Assembly (NCBI GenBank): GCA_902784045.1
Contig: CACZTE010000026.1
Span: forward strand, 1-7,740
Reading direction: 5' to 3'
Origin: an uncultured Eubacterium sp.
GTDB taxonomy: Bacteria > Bacillota > Clostridia > Eubacteriales > Eubacteriaceae
DNA: 7,740 bases
The position numbers were made by a program, and so were the translations under genes. The notes beneath the pieces were generated by a model that saw nothing but the letters and a program-made list of their open reading frames with translations, had not been told where the DNA came from and made no database searches. Positions 5,626 through 7,740 of this stretch are shown piece after piece (position 1 is the stretch's first letter; every line of letters starts with the position of its first letter).

Positions 5626-6075
5626 TTATTTTTCAGAAGCTTTTTCAGCAGCTTTTTCAGCGGTTTTTTCGACGGATTTGACTTCGCCTGTTTCGCCGGC
5701 GACTTTGGCTTCTTCACTGCGGAAGACTTTTTCAAACTGCTGAATCATTTGTCTATCTTGTTCTGCAGCCTTTTGCACCATGATGGTGTGTTCCATATAC
5801 AATTGCTGGAGCATCGCGGCGCCGGTTTGAGCCATCTGGGAAAAATAGGTTGAAGCTTGGTTGATTCCCAGATTGATGACCTGAGCTGTCATCTGGTTCA
5901 TTGCCTGGAAATCTGGCATCGGCGGGAACATCGGCATATTCATGGGCATGCTCATCGGCATTCCGAAACCAGGCGCGGACGCGCTTCCGCCGTTCTGATT
6001 CATCATATTCATCATTGGCGCATTTCCGCCCATCGGGCTAAAGGGCATAAAGCCATTGTTTTGATTTTGGTTCAT
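5626..6075 (-). CDS. Phasin-like protein A, internal start within the ligase frame
   Basis: A 149-residue product that could be made alone from ATG 6075, in frame with the upstream enzyme. Seen: GGAGG 8 bases before the ATG, as strong as the sites of B, C and D. The start MNQNQNNGFMPF resembles that of E (MSNNNMLMPF). Then comes a Met/Pro/Asn/Gly-rich stretch (10-53, with MPMSMPMNMPMFPPMPD at 39-55), the family core (50-122: MPDFQAMNQMTAQ, MLQQLYMEHT, KAAEQDRQM), and a KAAEKASEK tail. The core aligns with B to E without gaps. Its length fits the free-standing family members (109-192 residues), so independent translation is credible. Whether the cell makes this form, the fusion, or both cannot be told from sequence. 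Confidence 0.6.
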   Translation of the reverse strand: MNQNQNNGFMPFSPMGGNAPMMNMMNQNGGSASAPGFGMPMSMPMNMPMFPPMPDFQAMNQMTAQVINLGINQASTYFSQMAQTGAAMLQQLYMEHTIMVQKAAEQDRQMIQQFEKVFRSEEAKVAGETGEVKSVEKTAEKAAEKASEK

Positions 6076-7740
6076 GTTGTTTTCCTCCGTCTTGGTGTTT
6101 GATTTTTTATGAGGCATGCTGTCTTTCACATCGGTCTTAATATCCTCGAAAAGTTCTCTGAGCATATCAGATTGTTTTTCGTCGAGGGGAATCAGCTGTA
6201 TTTCGCTAAGGTCGTTTCCGAAACGAATCGGCAGGACCTCATACAAATCCCCTTCCGCCTGGCCTTGCGCTATGCCGAACAAATCAAGTTTGCCGTTGGC
6301 ATTGCGGGGCAGATTCGGAGAAATCAGCACACGCTTGGGCAGATTGTCTTCGGACAAAGATTTGTCGGAAATATAGACTTTGCGCAACACATCAAGCACC
6401 GTATCCAAAGGCGATGCTTCGTCTTTCAAGACCTGGACGCAAAGCATGGGAATATTGTCATGGTCGTTTTTCATGAAAACCGGCACCACGCAACAACATT
6501 CGACGCCGACCTGGCGGCCGATTTCGATTTCCACCTTACCCGCTTCAAAATTTCTGCCTTCTTCATGGAGGAAATACCGTCTCGCTCTGCCGAGATAAGT
6601 GAGTTTTCCAGTTTTGTCAGCGCTGACATAGTCATTGGTGCAGACATAGGGTTTACCGTCGATAGTAGTCAGTTTTAAGATTTCTTTGTCATCGAGCGTC
6701 GGCGTGGCGATGGAGGGCGCGTTCAAATACAGGATCCCTTCACAGGGCACGTCTTTGAGGGTGTGATATTCTTCTTTTTCGTCGTCGAACAGGCGCACAT
6801 TGTAGCCGGGTAGCGGATAGCCGATGGACTCGTCTTCCAAATCCGGCGTGGAAAGGATGCAGGCACCACCCAATTCTGAGATGCCGTAGCCGTTTAAGAA
6901 CACAAAGTTTTCACAGCCATGTTTGCGCAGGAATTCGCAGTAGCGCTGTTTGTCTTTGGCTGAAACAGCGGCGCCGCCCACTACCACACAACGCAGACTG
7001 GAGAAATCAAATTTGGTGTCTTCCGGTAATTTCATCCAACCTTCAATGGCCGCGCTGATGGCGAAAAGGAAGGTGATTTGGAATTCGGGAATCGCCTGAT
7101 AAAAGGCGGGATTGAGCATACCACCAGGCACAATGGCGATGGTACCGGAAAGAGCCAAAGGTGTGTGCACCTGATCCATGACACCGTAAGAATTGCTTAA
7201 ATCAATGGCCAAACCGCTGGTGGGATCTTCAATGAAATCCGAAACCTGTTCCAGCTTGGACAGACAGATCGGTACGGAGTTGAAGGACTGGTCGGAGTGG
7301 ACCACCGGCTTGCCAACGCCACCCGTAGTGCCGGATGTGTGCACAATGAAAGCGCTGTCGCTGCATTCTTCTTCCAAATAATCCACAGGTGTATTGCCGT
7401 AGAGATTCAGAAGAGACTCCATACAAATCGGTCTGAGCAAGGTTTTGAGGTACATGTATTTAGCTTCTTGCGCCGAGGCCATCGCAGCGGGGGTCGTGGG
7501 GCCTCCCACCGGAATGTGAAGCAAAATGATGTTGCGCAGACCCAATTCATTTTTACGGGCAAGCAAATCCATGATTAAATCGGGCATGGCAAAATCGTCG
7601 GCGATGATAAAATCGGTCATCTTTTCTTCGCGGATCGTCTGTTTGAGACGAAGGGGTCTGAAGGTGGAATAGGGAGCAACCATAGACACTTGGGCGCCAA
7701 CCATATTCAGCGCGTACATCGCGAAGATGGATTCCGCCGA
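5626..7740 (-). CDS. AMP-binding (acyl-CoA ligase-like) enzyme fused in frame to a phasin-like domain, 5' end beyond the right edge
   Basis: An open frame of 704 codons plus stop that enters from the right edge; residues are counted from the first codon in the window. Seen: N-terminal half of the adenylate-forming fold, P-loop HTSGTTGGVGKP (134-145), A5-type motif NGYGISELGG (284-293), TND (368-370; usually TGD), hinge region YLGRARRYFLHEEGRNF (382-398), and A10-type PRNANGKLD (478-486) with the likely catalytic Lys484. Family: ANL enzymes activate a carboxylate with ATP to an acyl-AMP, often followed by transfer to CoA. The substrate cannot be read here; a fatty or hydroxy acid would fit the neighbours. 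About 70 residues past A10 the frame passes straight into a 149-residue phasin-like part (556-704). That junction contains its own ribosome site and ATG (6075), so the fusion may be a true two-domain protein or two genes whose separating stop has been lost. Confidence 0.88.
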   Translation of the reverse strand, partial: SAESIFAMYALNMVGAQVSMVAPYSTFRPLRLKQTIREEKMTDFIIADDFAMPDLIMDLLARKNELGLRNIILLHIPVGGPTTPAAMASAQEAKYMYLKTLLRPICMESLLNLYGNTPVDYLEEECSDSAFIVHTSGTTGGVGKPVVHSDQSFNSVPICLSKLEQVSDFIEDPTSGLAIDLSNSYGVMDQVHTPLALSGTIAIVPGGMLNPAFYQAIPEFQITFLFAISAAIEGWMKLPEDTKFDFSSLRCVVVGGAAVSAKDKQRYCEFLRKHGCENFVFLNGYGISELGGACILSTPDLEDESIGYPLPGYNVRLFDDEKEEYHTLKDVPCEGILYLNAPSIATPTLDDKEILKLTTIDGKPYVCTNDYVSADKTGKLTYLGRARRYFLHEEGRNFEAGKVEIEIGRQVGVECCCVVPVFMKNDHDNIPMLCVQVLKDEASPLDTVLDVLRKVYISDKSLSEDNLPKRVLISPNLPRNANGKLDLFGIAQGQAEGDLYEVLPIRFGNDLSEIQLIPLDEKQSDMLRELFEDIKTDVKDSMPHKKSNTKTEENNMNQNQNNGFMPFSPMGGNAPMMNMMNQNGGSASAPGFGMPMSMPMNMPMFPPMPDFQAMNQMTAQVINLGINQASTYFSQMAQTGAAMLQQLYMEHTIMVQKAAEQDRQMIQQFEKVFRSEEAKVAGETGEVKSVEKTAEKAAEKASEK
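6080..6089 (-). promoter_or_regulatory. Internal ribosome binding site inside the ligase/phasin A frame
   Basis: The minus strand reads ACGGAGGAAAACAACATG at the junction of the two domains. GGAGG with an 8-base spacer is close to ideal. Such a motif in the middle of a continuous coding frame, exactly where the neighbouring family members would begin, argues that phasin A starts here. Confidence 0.65.

Noticed and set aside
6109..6678. Plus-strand frame of 189 codons opposite the ligase
   Set aside because: The minus strand codes the conserved hinge and A10-type motifs of an adenylate-forming enzyme here; the plus frame has no start signal or recognisable motif.

Overview
The window looks like a chromosomal piece of a low-to-moderate GC Gram-positive bacterium, most likely Bacillota. 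The signs are strong AGGAG-type ribosome sites, a LytS-like kinase paired with a SAPR-type response regulator, and a lipoprotein signal with an LSGC lipobox. I cannot name a genus. Every gene I can support lies on the minus strand, so transcription runs from the right edge to the left edge.

Right part (7740 to about 3418): a gene cluster that I read as a possible storage-granule or lipid-surface module. It opens with an adenylate-forming (AMP-binding) enzyme that runs off the right edge. Its reading frame continues without a stop into a phasin-like domain. That domain also has its own strong ribosome site and ATG at 6075, so one frame may make two products. Four more small proteins with the same core of about 70 residues follow (B 5223-5564, C 4806-5135, D 4338-4721, E 3661-4239). 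B and C, with their downstream spacers, are a tandem DNA duplication. E carries a lysine/alanine/proline tail with ten AKPA motifs, the architecture of the DNA-binding granule phasin PhaF. The cluster ends at a hairpin with a U-run near 3418-3454. The five-member family, the fusion and the histone-like tail make this the most interesting part of the window. No polyhydroxyalkanoate synthase or other core granule gene is visible, so 'phasin-like' rests on composition, architecture and context only.

Middle part (3221 to 784): a two-component system. The response regulator (CheY-like receiver plus a SAPR-type winged helix) is followed by an eight-helix membrane histidine kinase of the LytS/YehU type. 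A plausible promoter precedes the regulator and an intrinsic terminator follows the kinase.

Left part (754 to 1): a clean sigma-A-type promoter drives a lipoprotein gene that runs off the left edge. Its visible part resembles the beta-propeller arylsulfotransferase (ASST) family. It could be a target of the neighbouring two-component system, but nothing in the sequence proves this.

The two stretches above 300 bases without a gene (603-928 and 3222-3660) hold promoters, terminators and several inverted repeats, described below.
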